In this document: positions 37,501-50,188 of the stretch, in pieces | Position numbering within the stretch: position 1 is the stretch's first letter | Layout: the number at the start of each line of letters is the position of its first letter | Assembly (NCBI GenBank): GCA_033063855.1 | Contig: CP093831.1 | Location: 4,774,001 to 4,838,000 of the forward strand | Length of the DNA: 64,000 nt | Direction: 5' to 3' | Origin: Smittia aterrima | Lineage: Eukaryota; Arthropoda; Insecta; Diptera; Chironomidae | Program-made: the position numbers and the translations under genes | The notes under the pieces: generated by a model | Told to the model about the DNA's origin: nothing | Database searches by the model: none | What the model saw: the letters and a program-made list of their open reading frames with translations, nothing else

Positions 37501-39167
37501 GAAAAGTGTTTAGTAAATTCGTCACGTTCATCAAAGTCGGATTGAGTTGTTATGGGAGTGACTGTCACTTATGTTGAGCCATGAAAACATTTATTAATCA
37601 TGAGGGAGTCGTGAGAAGTGACTGCTCTGCGATTCAATTCAAAATTTTTCGAGTTCACGGGATAACTCTCTGTCAACAAGCGAAGCTTACAAATGAAATA
37701 TTACAGCTCAGCGAGCTATTTGTGGAAAGCAATTAAGTTTTCCTTTTAAAAACAACAAATTTTCCTTTTTCTTTCACTTAGCGGTGATCGAGAGTAACTC
37801 GGAAGAACTAAAATGTTCTGCCTCGTGTCGTTATGCAAGCGGATGCATCAAGAAGATTCACGAAAAATGTCAACTAACGGGGACAGCATGCGGTGAAACG
37901 CGATATTTTCGATTTTAAAATATTTCAGGCACGTTCTGGGCACAAATTTCCAAAAAGGCCAATCCGAGCACCTGATGGAGAAAAAAAGTTGTTTGGACAT
38001 TTAAGCGCTTTGCAGCCTTTGTCTCACAATTAGAGTTGATGATGGAGTTAGAAAGTAATTGACTTAGAGACTCATTTTCGCGCTGAATACTAATGATACT
38101 CAAATAGTTTATTTCCACTGTGATTTTTAGAAACTTTACGATTCGAGTGAAGACGTTTGCAGTGACATAGATCACCAACATGTGATAGTCTCGAGGTTTT
38201 CAAAGACTAAGCGTTTAATTGTGTCATCACAAAACATTTTAATATTTCAATTGTTTAGTTTGTGTAAGATCAGGTCGTAGATCAACCAACGGGAAAGTTT
38301 TAATCTTCGAACATTAAATTTCATTTACGCAAAGCGACGAGTCTAAGACTCGGAGTCTCGAAGAAATCTCTCAGGAAATGCACTGTTAATAGTAAAATTG
38401 ATCGACCTTTACAACCCGACGAGCATAGAAAAGCATTTTCAATTGAATTCTGTCATCAACTCCAATTCCATTTCAATCTCTCTCTCACTTCGTAGTTGAT
38501 TGTTCTCCGCTTATTGAGCATTCTCGAGCAAACTACCGCTTAACGTGATGATTTAATTCACCAATCTGCAATTTGCATTCACTTGCTCAAGTTTCGCCTC
38601 CGACTTGCATTTTATTGAAAACAGTGATTCGATGTTTTCCCTTTCCTCATCAGCCTTTAAATTCATTTTTGGATGAAAAGAAACTCTCTTTTCGAAGAAA
38701 AAAAAAACTTGTAAACGTTCGACTCAGTCTTGCTTTCAACTCACAGCAGTTAAACCACCTGATCTCGCTCCGCTCACATTTCATTTTCTTTACGATTTTT
38801 GCTGTCGCTGTTGCGCTCATTCAGCCGAAAGCCTTTGAACTGTAAAGACTCGCGCCTCGTAAAGTCGCTTCAATCAGAAACATGTGAAATTTGTTAGTGC
38901 TCGCGATCGCGAGGCTGAGAAACTCCGTAAACGTGTAAATCAAGTTTAAAAGTTAACACATGAAAATCTATTTATAATTATCGAACTGAACAAGGAAGAA
39001 AGTCGCGTAATATCGCATAGTGCACGAAAGTGACTTTCAATGCTTTTCCTGAATGATATTGAGAAAAAAAGCAAAACGGAATTAAATAAAAAAAAAAACA
39101 CTTTGAACGTGATGTGAGAAAGATCCGCAAATTAAAAGCGAATTAAAATAATTTAGAAATTACCAAG
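34597..39167. other. Non-coding region upstream of the secreted-protein gene and Frl
   Basis: 4.6 kb with no supportable ORF. It separates the minus-strand secreted-protein gene from the plus-strand Frl locus, so promoters of both are expected. A GA microsatellite (35991-36003) and oligo-T/A runs are the only low-complexity features noted. No RNA gene recognised. Confidence 0.55.
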
Positions 39168-39224
39168 ATGTGCAACATGAACACCAAACATCATCTCAAC
39201 ATCCTGATGGATAAACTTCATCTC
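39168..39224 (+). CDS. Candidate upstream first coding exon of Frl
   Basis: ATG at 39168 followed by 19 open codons (MCNMNTKHHLNILMDKLHL) ending exactly at a consensus donor, CTC|GTAAGT, in phase 0. The exon that begins after TCGTTTCAG at 41490 is also in phase 0 and stays open for 81 codons into the Frl start exon. Joined, they would give Frl a 100-residue N-terminal extension before the second coding exon. Evidence is only frame, donor quality and the open run; the exon could equally be untranslated or unrelated. Confidence 0.35.
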
Positions 39225-41489
39225 GTAAGTTTCAGCAGAGAAATTTTGCTAAGACAATTTGAAGATTGCTTAAATCAAAATATTTTTCTGTGTTTGCACA
39301 ACACTCCCTCGTTCATCGTAGTGGCTAACAAAACATCTTCGCATTGTGTCTAGCCTTTCAATTAACTCCAACTCACAACGAAGATCACAATTGGAGTGAT
39401 TCATGAAACTTCTTCATTCAAAAGCTTAAGTTCAAGTCCGAATGCTCGTTTGTGACCGTGGGCTTTGCAAGTTAAAAAATAACTTAAAGTTTTTAACTTT
39501 GCTGCCTGTTTTCTTTTTGAATTAATGTCACCATACGCATGGGGAATTGAGAAGTCCAAAAACCTTTGATGGATTTCTCAAGAGAAAACAAATCGAAAGC
39601 GAAAATGTGAATGGAGTTCGATTGGGCCATTCCATTCGTTCATAAATTTAAAGTCTCGAAGACTCGCCAAAATGCATCGCTCAACGCGGAAAAACTTAAA
39701 ATTCACGGCTTGTTGTGAAATTTAAATTTATTCAAATCGAATGTCCAACGACGTTTTATCATTCGTCGCGAATGAGGGAAATTTAGGGCATTGGGCCGTC
39801 TGTTGCTTTTGTTCGATTGAATTTACATGAAATCGACTGAGCCGCCCTCGAGATTTTCCAACAAAAAAGAATCGTTCATAGAAACAAACGCTTGATGCTT
39901 CCCATACGAGGCGATACAAATAAAAAAAACCTGCTGTTTCAATTGGAAACTACAAGGTTCTTGTTATGAATTCCATTGCATGATGCACATGACCCACTGA
40001 AGTTGAATTTGCAATTTGTCGATTTTCACTTTTCCGCGAAACAAGAGCGGCGCGAAATTGTTTGTTCAATTAAGATTAGCAAACGAACAATCGAAAGTTC
40101 GTAATCCTCCGCTTTGCGGATCGTTATGCGATGATGATGAGACTACTGTAATCGGCTCTTTTCAAACAGATCCACGTAAGTGCAGACAATAGTTCGTCAA
40201 ATTCAAATGCGGACCACAGAGCGATCGAAGAAAAAAAAAGTGAAATTAAAAAAAGAAATCAAGAACTCATTTACCGATTTGGATGTCGTAATTGAGAAAG
40301 TCAATTGTTCAATTAACAATTGGCTGTTGCATTCTGCTGAAATCTGTGAAAATGATTGAACCACAAAACCTATCTCAGCCGATAATTTTTAAACTGTTGA
40401 GCCAACATAAACGTAAATGACTCTGTTCACCCGATGAATCGATTACCCCTTGACCCTCGCCTCGAGCAAAGCGCAAGCATTCTCAATCATGTTCCATTGG
40501 AAACTCAATTAGCGCGACATTAAACACTTTTCAAAGACGAAATCAAAATTCTCCGACGATCATCGACACGATGAAGTTAAAAGTGAGAGTGAAGCATTAG
40601 AAACGACCGGTTTCTCGATCAATGTGTCTCACTCGAGTTTACTTGCTAAGCAGCGAAAATTAAGTTTCGCTTTGCAAGCAAATCTATTCGAGAATCAAGG
40701 AATTAATTCACTTTCCTTGTTATGGTGCACATTTAACAAGACGGAGGGTGTGTCCACAAATTGTGTCAACGAGTTTTTGTCTTATCGAGGATCGAGTTAA
40801 ACGATCAACACAACATGACGTTACTGTCTCTCAACTTTCAGCCTCAAACGAAAATGAAATGGAAGTTGAAGTTTAAAAGTCCGTCGATGCAATTTCATTA
40901 CAATCTTTGATCTGTTTGACTACTGACACGAAACTACATTCCATCTCCATATGATCCACTGAAGTAAACATTTATCTCATTATTTGCTCGATTATAGTTT
41001 TTCTTTCTTTCTTTCTGAGCTTTTTTTTTCGTGAGTTACGTAAAAATGCGATCGGAATGCAGGCCGTAAATGGAAATTGTCTTATTAATGGCTTCTTAAT
41101 AAAAATATTGTGTGTCGAGGGGCTAGTTTGGACCTCCTAACAGACCAATGAAACCGAAAAACAATCGTAACTACATTTGAATAATTGTGCAATGTTGAAG
41201 CGTCCCGCATCGAAAATCTTTTAGGTTCAAAGCTGATGTTGATGAAACTTAACTACTCGAGAATGAAGATTTGCGCAAGAGTTTTGAGTTTGACTTTTTC
41301 ACGTGTAATGAACCTTTTCTTCCAATGCAATTGCTGTTAATGCCACACCGTGACATTTTCGCCATTCATTCATTCATTTCGTTTTGTTTATGTTGAGAAA
41401 ACTTTGAAACTTTGAAATATTTTTCTTGATGACGCAAACGATGTAAAATGTTTCTTTCAACTAAATATCGATTTGTTGTCTCGTTTCAG
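39225..41489. other. Non-coding region within the putative Frl 5' intron
   Basis: 2.3 kb of AT-rich sequence with short, random-looking ORFs only. A TTTC repeat with T run lies at about 41000-41030 and a CATT repeat at 41361. Confidence 0.5.
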
Positions 41490-41693
41490 AACTTACCATC
41501 GTGTTCAATCAACATCGAATCATTCCAGAAGTTGCCGAAAATCTGCTCGACTTGGAGTCTTTGGTGTAAAGAGAACGAAGCGCAGGAGGTTGACCCGAGT
41601 GGAAACTTTAATTCCACCTGCGATCAATCGACATCGCAATCATCGATAAATTTAGTTCGTGTTCCACCCAAGCTCCCGAGACATCACAGAAAA
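41490..41693 (+). other. 5' part of Frl exon: untranslated or in-frame extension
   Basis: Begins after a good 3' splice site (TTGTCTCGTTTCAG) and remains open in the Frl frame for 68 codons up to the ATG at 41694 (NLPSCSINIESFQKLPK...LPRHHRK). An open run this long with 41% or more AT-rich codons is suggestive of coding, but no family match supports it. Confidence 0.4.
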
Positions 41694-44600
41694 ATGCCGT
41701 TTCGTCGTCGCAACTGGTGTGGGTGCATTCAGGTGAGAAAGGAGGCTTACGTTGTCTAATCAAATGAGGCGATTTTTAATTTGAATCTCAATCTTAAACT
41801 CGTTTCGCGCTTATCATTTCAAATTATGAAATGTTGCCATTTATATTCGGGGAGAGAGAAAGAAGGTGAAGGAAGTTATGAAATACATGTTCAATACGTC
41901 AATTACAGTTGCGTCGAAAACATTTGTGCAAATTATGATCGAGAGAGAGAAGCTAAATGCGAGTGGACAGGAGAAAGTAAAGCTACGCCCGGCACTTGAT
42001 TTTCGAGTGCAAAATTTATTCTTTTTCGACTTAAGCATGTTGAACATTGTTATTTTCCTCATGCCTCTCGCCAGCGCACATTCGGCGATTCGGAATTGGA
42101 GAGAGAGAAAGTTTCCTCGATGGCGCATGGTGTGTACTTGATCGAAGGCACACCACATTAAGATTTATGAGCGCTGTGAACTTTTATTTGCCTTCACAAC
42201 AGAAGAAGAAAGAAGAAATAGTTTCGCGAATGGTTATCAGCAGAAAACCTATTTGTACGAGCTCGAGAGACATTGAGTAATGAAGCATTGGATAATTAAG
42301 ATTTTTTTGGGGATTGTCTGATTGTTTGGTAACAGAATATGATTCGCGGAAGGAACTTGATTGAAATTGATTATCCTAAGACGTTGAAAATAATTGGATT
42401 ATGACGGGAAGTAATTGCTGAGCTTCTGACCTTTCAATGTGACAAACTTGCAAGCTTTCCCTGAATAAAACAATTTCAGTTCCGAAATCTTGTCGTAACC
42501 GATTTCTTTTTAATGATTTTAATGTCTCTTGTGAATCGGTCAACAGTTTATAAGCTCATGCTGTGATAATTACCATGCAATTACCGTGTCTAATCAGACT
42601 ACGCGATCTCTCTCAGACAGAACCTGTCAAAGTATTTATGGTCATAAGCTAATGTTCCGCGAGTGGAATTTCATTGAGGTGTGCCCGACAGTCAATATTA
42701 GTTTCGCAAGCCTTATTTTCTTTATTTTCCATCGATTTTATTTGTGGTTTCGCTTCAACCTGTTGCGCGTGTCGAGACATTCCCATGAAACCCTTAATCA
42801 TCGCATATTTATTTATTTTCTTTATAGAACGATGAGCCGCCGGAAATTTGTGTCATCGAAGGAGTTTTCTCTTTGGAGAATCTCACGCCTACTCAACCAA
42901 TGCCATCGACTGAAGAGCTTGAAGAGAAATTCGCTGAACTCGTTGAGGAGCTCGACTTGACAGAAGCAAACAAGTCTCAGATGATGAGTCTTCCAAGTGC
43001 CAAGAAATGGCAAATCTACTGCAGTCGAAAGATTCCTGTTGAGTCTGCTGATGCCGTTGATGGAAATTCATCTTCCTATCAATCAAACGTTGAGAAGACT
43101 CCAATGTTTTATGTTGATAAGCTGCGAGAAATCACAGTTCAGTTGAAGATTTCTAGTGACGATTCGCCTCGTCACAACGAAATTCAAAACAAAATCGAAC
43201 AACACACTGCACTTTGCGATGGACTGAAAACAGCTTTACGAACGTCAGCGCACAGTTTTGTACTCAAATTTATTGAACACCAAGGACTTCCAGCTTTGCT
43301 AAACATGTTGGAGGCGATCACGGATGTTTTTGTCGCCAACAGTTCACTACACACAAGTTTAATTGGATGCATTAAAGCTCTCATGAATAATTCGGTGAGT
43401 TGAGTGAATAACTAGCGGGAATTGAATTTAATTAACGCGTTTTCTAATACAGACCGGCCGCTCTAATGTCCTTCAACACCCGACATCGATTGATATTATA
43501 GCGAGATCACTGGCATGTGACAATGTTAAGACGAAAATTGCTGCACTAGAAATTCTCGGAGCAGTTTGTTTAGTACAGGGCGGACACAAGAAAGTTCTCG
43601 ATGCTTTCATCAACTTCCAAGAATTTGCTTCGGAACGAGCTCGCTTCCAGACAATTATGAATGACTTGGATCGCTCGACTGGCTCGTATCGTGATGAAAC
43701 TAATCTGAAATTAGCGATCATGTCCTTGATCAACGCTTTGGTTAATTATGGAGCTGGCGAAGATCAACTCGAGTTCAGACTTCATTTGCGTTTTGAGTTC
43801 ATCATGTTGGGCATTGATAAAATAATTGAAAAACTTCGTCGATACGAAAATGAAACACTTGATCGACATTTGGACTTCTTCGATATGGTCAGAGGAGAAG
43901 ATGAGAAAGAACTTTCACGAAAATTCAGTAACGAATCGATCGACGCTGAAAGTGCCATAGAAATGTTCGACTTATTGAAACGAAAGTTGAACTACTCACC
44001 AGCTTACCCACACTTCCTGTCGCTTCTTCAACACATGCTGCTGCTTCCATTTACAGGAGCTAACACGCATCACTGGATTCTTTTTGATCGAGTACTCCAA
44101 CAAATAGTTTTACAGCAAAGTGAAGCTGGCCGACCGTCCAGTGACATTGAAAATTTCTTTGAGAAACATATGCCGTCTGAAAGTAAACCAAAGCTTGTTG
44201 ATCCTGATGTGGCTCCATTGGATATTGATGTCAATAAAATTGTAAATCTTCTCGTACGTGAAGAAGAGTTGACCGTTGCACGCAAGAGGGCAGAAGAGCT
44301 TGAACGTGAAAACTTGGATATCGTTGCAAAGCTGACGAAGAAAGAGCACGAACTTGATCTGTAAGTTGAAGTTCACATGAGAAATAATCAAAACTGAAAA
44401 TTTACATTTTTTCACAGGAAAATATCTGAGAAAGAAGATCTTGAGACAAATCTCGCGAGAATGCGAGATCGCTTGGAAAAAGAAAGCAACAACCACTCAC
44501 AAGCAGTACAAAGAGCAGTGAACGCTGAAATGCGAGTCGAAGACTTGCAACACAAATTGGGAAATGAACAGCAAGAGAGAAGCCGATTGGAGAAGCTTAT

Positions 44601-46696
44601 GTCTGAAGGCAGTTTCCCTGATGATCAGAAAGCTGCGGGATTACAAGGAAACTGCAATAGCAAAGCTACAGCTGCTTCCCCGCCTCCTGCTCCTCCAGCC
44701 CCTATTCCAATGGCACCTGCAATGGCACCAAGTAAGAATATTTTAAAATTCTTTTTTCCTCAGAATCTTACAAAAGATTCTCCTTTAGTGTGCCCCCCAA
44801 TGCCGCCAAAACTTGGAGTTCCAGGACCGCCGCCGCCGCCAAAACTCGATGGACCAAAGAAAAACATTCCCCAATCAGCACAACCACTGAAATCATTCAA
44901 CTGGTCAAAGCTTCCTGACATGAAAGTTCAAGGAACAGTTTGGAGTGAACTCGATGAAACGAAATGGTACAACAGCATGGATCTCGAATCGATTGATAAA
45001 CTTTTCTCAGCTTATCAGAAGAATGGAGCTGCCGTAAGTTGAAACATTTTTTTTATCAAGAAAACTTTTTGAAAAATTTCTTTCAACAGAATGACGGATC
45101 GAGTGTTGAGGATCTTCGATTGGTTGGAACAAAAGTTAAGACAAAGATTCTTTCAGTAATTGACGGACGTCGCGCTCAGAATTGCACGATTTTGCTTAGC
45201 AAATTGAAAATGAGCGATGAAGATATTTCCAAGTGAGTCTCTCGATTTAAATCAGCAAGAAACTTTTATGTAACTTCAATTTCAATTCAGGGCGATTCTC
45301 TCAATGGATAGCAAAGATCAACTTCCAATTGATATGGTGGAGCAGCTGTTGAAATTCACGCCGTCAGCCGAAGAGCGAGTCTTGTTAGATGAACACTCAG
45401 AAGACATTGATTCGCTTGCGAGAGCTGATCGCTTCTTATACGAGATTTCAAAGTAAGACAGAAGCGCAAATTGTTGATTTAACAAAACTAATTTTCAATT
45501 CGTTTCTCCTCCTCAGGATTCATCACTACGAGCAGAGATTAAGAAGTTTGCATTATAAGAAACGATTCAGCGTGACGTTGAATGATTTACTTCCTCGCAT
45601 TGCGAGTGTAATGGAAGCTTCGCGTGAAGTCGCTCGTAGTCGAAGATTGCGTAAACTCTTGGAACTTGTGCTCGCCCTCGGCAATTACATGAATCGTGGC
45701 GCTCGTGGAAATGCTTTCGGATTTAGACTTCAGTCTTTGAATCGTTTGACAGACACGAAAGCCAGTTCAGTGAAGGCAAAGGGCACAACATTGTTGCATT
45801 ATCTCGTTCAAATTATTGAGTCGAAGTTTAAAGATATTTTGAGATTGGAGGATGACATGCCTCACGTTAAAGAAGCTTCGAAAGTAAGTCTTGGTGAGAT
45901 GGACAAAGACATCGGAATTTTAAGAACAGGAATGGCGGAAGTTGCTCGTGAAATTGAATTTCATCGAAGTGCTGGAGCAACATTGCCTGGCGATCGTTTC
46001 CTCCCAGTTATGCGAGACTTCCATGCTCAGGCTTCGATTAGATTTGCCGAGTTAGAAGATAAATTCCAAGATATGAAAACGAGGTTTGTGGTGAAACTTG
46101 TTAATGAATTTGCATTATGCTAATTTATGATTTCCGCAAAAGATTTGATCGAGCTGTACGTTTGTTTGGTGAGGACGGATCGGTCATTCAACCTGAAGAA
46201 TTCTTTGGCATTTTCGACACGTTTTTGATGGCATTCGCTGAAGCTCGTCAGGACAACGAAAACTTTAGAAAGCGAGCTGAAGAAGAGGAAAAGAGATTAA
46301 AGCAAGAAGCTGAAGTGAGTATTCAATCAGTTGATTGATTATAAATCATCTAATTTAATTCCTGGATTAGATGAAGAAACGAACGATTGAACGAAAATCC
46401 AAGGACGGATTCTTAAACTCGATGGCCAAGAATCTCGGATTGAAGCCGAAAGATGAACAGAAAGCGGAAACTGTACGGGAGTTCGATGACTTGATTGAAA
46501 CTCTTCGGACAGGTGAGAAAGCGAAAAATCATATTCAAAAGATGTTAATGAACATGAACTAACGAAATTTATTTCAATAGGCGATGTCTTTCAAGGAAGT
46601 GAAAAATACAAAAGATCTCGCAAGACAAAAGGTGGCAGCTCACCGCCACGAAATCAGCGTTCAAATGGCGAAAACTCGCGTGAAAGGATTTTCTAA
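41694..46696 (+). CDS. Frl: Formin-like protein (FRL/FMNL family)
   Basis: Eleven exons: 41694-41732, 42828-43394, 43453-44360, 44418-44731, 44789-45033, 45090-45232, 45291-45452, 45517-46083, 46143-46314, 46371-46512, 46581-46696; 1124 residues, near the size of Drosophila Frl. The order is that of Diaphanous-related formins: GTPase-binding/FH3 armadillo region (from MPSTEELEEKFAEL, about 30-450), coiled coil (about 470-570), short Pro-rich FH1 (SPPPAPPAPIP... GPPPPPKLDG, about 590-630), FH2 actin-nucleation domain (from LKSFNWSKLPDM, about 640-1040, with LVLALGNYMNRGARGNAFGFRL and FDRAVRLFGED), then the DAD DDLIETLR (1078-1085) and a basic tail. FMNL formins nucleate and elongate actin filaments downstream of Rho/Cdc42-type GTPases. 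No N-terminal Gly for myristoylation is present with this start. A 57-nt intron in FH1 keeps frame if retained. Upstream coding exons are possible. Confidence 0.93.
41733..42827 (+). other. Frl intron following the first coding exon
   Basis: 1095-nt intron, donor GTGAGA, acceptor TTCTTTATAG. Short ORFs on both strands are not recognisable. GA-rich runs occur at 41853-41875 and 41938-41950. Confidence 0.55.
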
Positions 46697-47677
46697 ACAT
46701 TTGATGGATGAGCAACATTAATCTTCGATTCAATCATGTTTTTGTGTAGTCATCGAATGTGTCATCAATTTAATTTAATCTTTAATTTAATTATCACTCG
46801 AATCGTACGTAACTAGCCCAGTATCATCTCACTCACATCATCATTAGTCATTAGCATCTTGAGTCGAACTTTTCGTTTAGATTAGCTTTTTGTATTGACG
46901 AATTTTCGTAGAAGAATAAAGAAATTCAAGCGCAGTCATCTGATTTTGATTCCTCTTTCGATTTTGAGATCTGAAATTTAAATTGCGATCACCTCAACCA
47001 CACGAAACTGAAACTATTCAAATGTTTTGTTTTCTCTTACTCGACCCTAAAAAGGTTTTCTTTTTTATTTTAAATCATCATTCAATTACAGTCTTGCGAA
47101 ACATTTCAAAGTTTTTCCATCGAAAAAATCTTAATCAGCCAAAAATATTTTTTTAACCACAATTTTGTAAATATTCCCATTCTCTTCAACAAGACATTTT
47201 TTCAATCTTATCGCCGATCTATCTGATGAAGCATTTTATTTGTTTTATTTCATCGTGAAGTTTAAGCTTATTATCAACTATTTAAGTGAATCTTTATCAT
47301 CCAGAAAGTTAAGTTTTGCTGATTAAAAGTGGTCTTCATTAAAACATTTTTTTTTGTGTTGAAAAATAAGTAAAGCAGCTTGAAAGTCGAGCTCTTATTT
47401 CATTCATCAGGTAATCAGCATTATTTTGATCTTATAATTAGCAAATAACCGACAAAGTACCAAAAATGAGAAATTCAAATAAAAAAAAGTGAAAAAGGTG
47501 AAAATACGTTTTCACTTAGTAATTAAACAGAGATTTCCATGACATGAACGACGCACCTCTAAATGCGCCAGAAACTACAGATAGCCTTAATGTTACGTAA
47601 ATCTATGAAGAATTACATTCAATTCCGGTTCTCTGCTTGCAAAATTTTGATCGCAAACGTTTCCTTGCTCTTTAGGG
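46697..47677. other. Intergenic region between convergent Frl and Pit genes
   Basis: 981 nt of 3' UTR sequence. Frl poly(A) candidate AATAAA at 46915-46920. A minus-strand AATAAA (TTTATT at 47235-47240) could end the Pit mRNA. No ORF supported. Confidence 0.55.
46915..46920 (+). terminator. Poly(A) signal of Frl
   Basis: AATAAA about 220 nt after the Frl stop; it is the first canonical hexamer downstream. Confidence 0.5.
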
Positions 47678-50188
47678 TTACAGCAATAATGCTGACAGGA
47701 TATACATGAATATTGCAGATAAAACTGCGGCGACAGGAACTGTTACGAGCCATGCGTACACAATTGACCTGAACAGTTTCCAATCAACTGCTTGTTCCTT
47801 GGCACCAGTCAATGGATCGAGTTTAGCATTAGAGTAACCGACGAACACAACAGAGCCGACTTTGCAATGAGTCGTGGAGATTGGCAAGCCAATCTTACTT
47901 GCCAAAAGCACAGTCATTGCGGCTCCGATTTCAATTGTGAAGCCACTGCAATTAAATAAAAGAGATAAGAATGCTGTTGTCGAACAATGTTGAATAATAA
48001 ACTCACGTTGATGGCGTGATTTTGGTCAAATCCGTTCCAACTGTCTCAATAACTCTTCGTCCCCAAAGCCACAAACCAACGGAAATACCGACTCCACCGA
48101 AAAGAAGAATTGACAATGGTGTTTCAGACTTTTGTAAAACAGATCCGTCATTATAAATCATCCAAAGGGCAATGAGTGGTCCAATGGCATTGCTAAAATA
48201 AAACTTAGTCGTCAGAAATCAAGTAAACTGTGCGAGAAGTTTAAGCCTCACCTAACATCATTTCCTCCATGAGCAAATGATCCAAAAGTCGCTGTCAAAA
48301 TTTGAAGGAATGAGAACAACTTGCTGACATTTTCGTCCTCAACTGCTTGGTTTCTTGTCGCCGCACCGTTCTGACTGATTAAAGGTACTTTGCTTGAGTG
48401 AGCTGAAATGTTTGCGCTAACGCTCGTGTGGTTCATGCCGTCAAGGCTGATGCCACTTTCAACATTTTCCAAGCCATGCTTTGCGGTTGTTGTCGTGACT
48501 TTGTTATTTACGGACGACGTGATAAGATCGGTTGTGCCGGCATTCAGAATAATGTTGGGGGGCAAGGTCAGGTCGCTAACTGAATCGTTTTTGGCGTCAT
48601 GCCCAAGGCCACTCTCGTTGTGTTCTGAGTCAGGTGGCGACGGTGTATAAGACACAAGCTTTGGTGGAGACAAACTGTTTGCTCTAAAAAAATCAATTTG
48701 ATCAGTACTAGAAACCTTGAAAGGCTGTGTAAGACTCACTTCTTATCTGCATCGGATTTCACATAAAGATTCTGAAGGTTGCGACCGTTGATAGTATTTT
48801 GATACTCGTCGATGTAGTTGAGGCTCGTTATTGTCAAATCTGTGTTGTCGAGACTTGTCGTGTGCATGTTGTTAGGACGCAATAAATTCTCAGCTTTCTT
48901 TATCATCTTAGGATCGAACTTGTACGGATTTCCTTCCATTGCTGAAATAGGCACCGAACCATTCCACTGTGCGACGCGATAGTAATCGAACGGAGCAGTT
49001 CCATTGACCTCTTGCAGTTTGTTAGGTGTTGCAAGCGGTTGATTGTTGAGTGATTGAAGTTCTGTCGACTCATTGATCGCTGGCAAAGTGTTTGTCTCGT
49101 AAACATGAGAGATTGGACGTTTAGTTCTTTTAGGGCTGCTGTTTGCAGATGAATCTAAGAAGAAGAAAAAGCACAATTAGAACCTATTTTCTTGGCGTTA
49201 AAAACTTTCCAAGACTTACCGTCAGAATCGCCAAACAAAAATTTAACTGGTTGACCATTCTTAGATTCTCCAAGAATCTTTTTGCGTTGCCATGGGACAA
49301 CGATAAGTTGAACGAGAATTGCGACAATGACCGAAGCGACTGAACTAACCAATAGAGCTACCCAAGTTGGAATGTTATCCATATACAGCACTAAACGATA
49401 AATCAATTAGCATTCAAGTGAGATTTTGCTAAAAAAAATTCTTACGTTTAGGGCCATCGTGAATGATGCTGAAGAGATTGACAAACAATGTGACGCCATA
49501 GAAGATTGGCAAAGACCACAATCCAGATTTCAAAGGATTCTTTGTCTTCAAGATGTATCGATTGATGATCATATAGAGTCCAACACTCATTCCTCCGCTA
49601 AGTACTGGAGAGACAAACCACGATCCAATAATTGTTCCTGAATAAATATTTTGATGTTTAATAAACAGTTGCTCTCAACAAAAAATATTTCATTGTGACT
49701 CACCTAACTTATGCCAGTTTAATCCCTTTGTTCCACGGGCGACTAAACTGAATCCAATTGTTGAACCAACAATGCTATGAGTTCCACTGATTGGAAGCTT
49801 ATAGTAGGTGGCGAGCAACAGCCACAAAGCGCTGCTACCAAGTGCGGAAATCAAACCGATCATCAGTTCCTGTTCATATCCATCATAAACAGTTACATCA
49901 AGAATTCCTTTTCGCATCGTATCTGATACTTTGTAGCCTGAGAAAAGATAATTTGTTTTAATATTTTTAGAAAATAATTAATAGAAATATAAACTAACCA
50001 ATCAGTACAGCGCCTGCCACTTCGCAGAATGTTGCCAACCAGCAGGCTTGTCGAATTGTCAAAACTCCTGAGCCGACGCTTGTTCCGAACGAGTTTGCGA
50101 CGTCGTTGGCTCCGATGCCAAATGCGAGGATGAAGGCGATGACGAAGCCAATCACCACTAGGCATAATGCTAGTGTTGCCGGATCCAT
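47678..50188 (-). CDS. NaPi-III: Sodium-dependent phosphate transporter (Pit/SLC20 type)
   Basis: Eight exons: 50188-49999, 49937-49704, 49637-49446, 49390-49220, 49154-48740, 48683-48252, 48192-48007, 47945-47678; 695 residues, as usual for PiT-1/2. Both inverted-repeat signatures of the PiT family are present: GIGANDVANSFGTSVGSG (25-42) near the N-terminus and GGNDVSNAIGPL (from 540) near the C-terminus. About twelve hydrophobic segments flank a long hydrophilic cytoplasmic loop (about 263-520) encoded by exons 5 and 6, rich in Asn/Ser/Thr and poorly constrained, as in other PiTs. The protein cotransports Na+ and inorganic phosphate at the plasma membrane. The start at 50188 opens directly on the first helix (MDPATLALCLVVIGF); an in-frame TTG upstream has no support. 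Confidence 0.95.
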
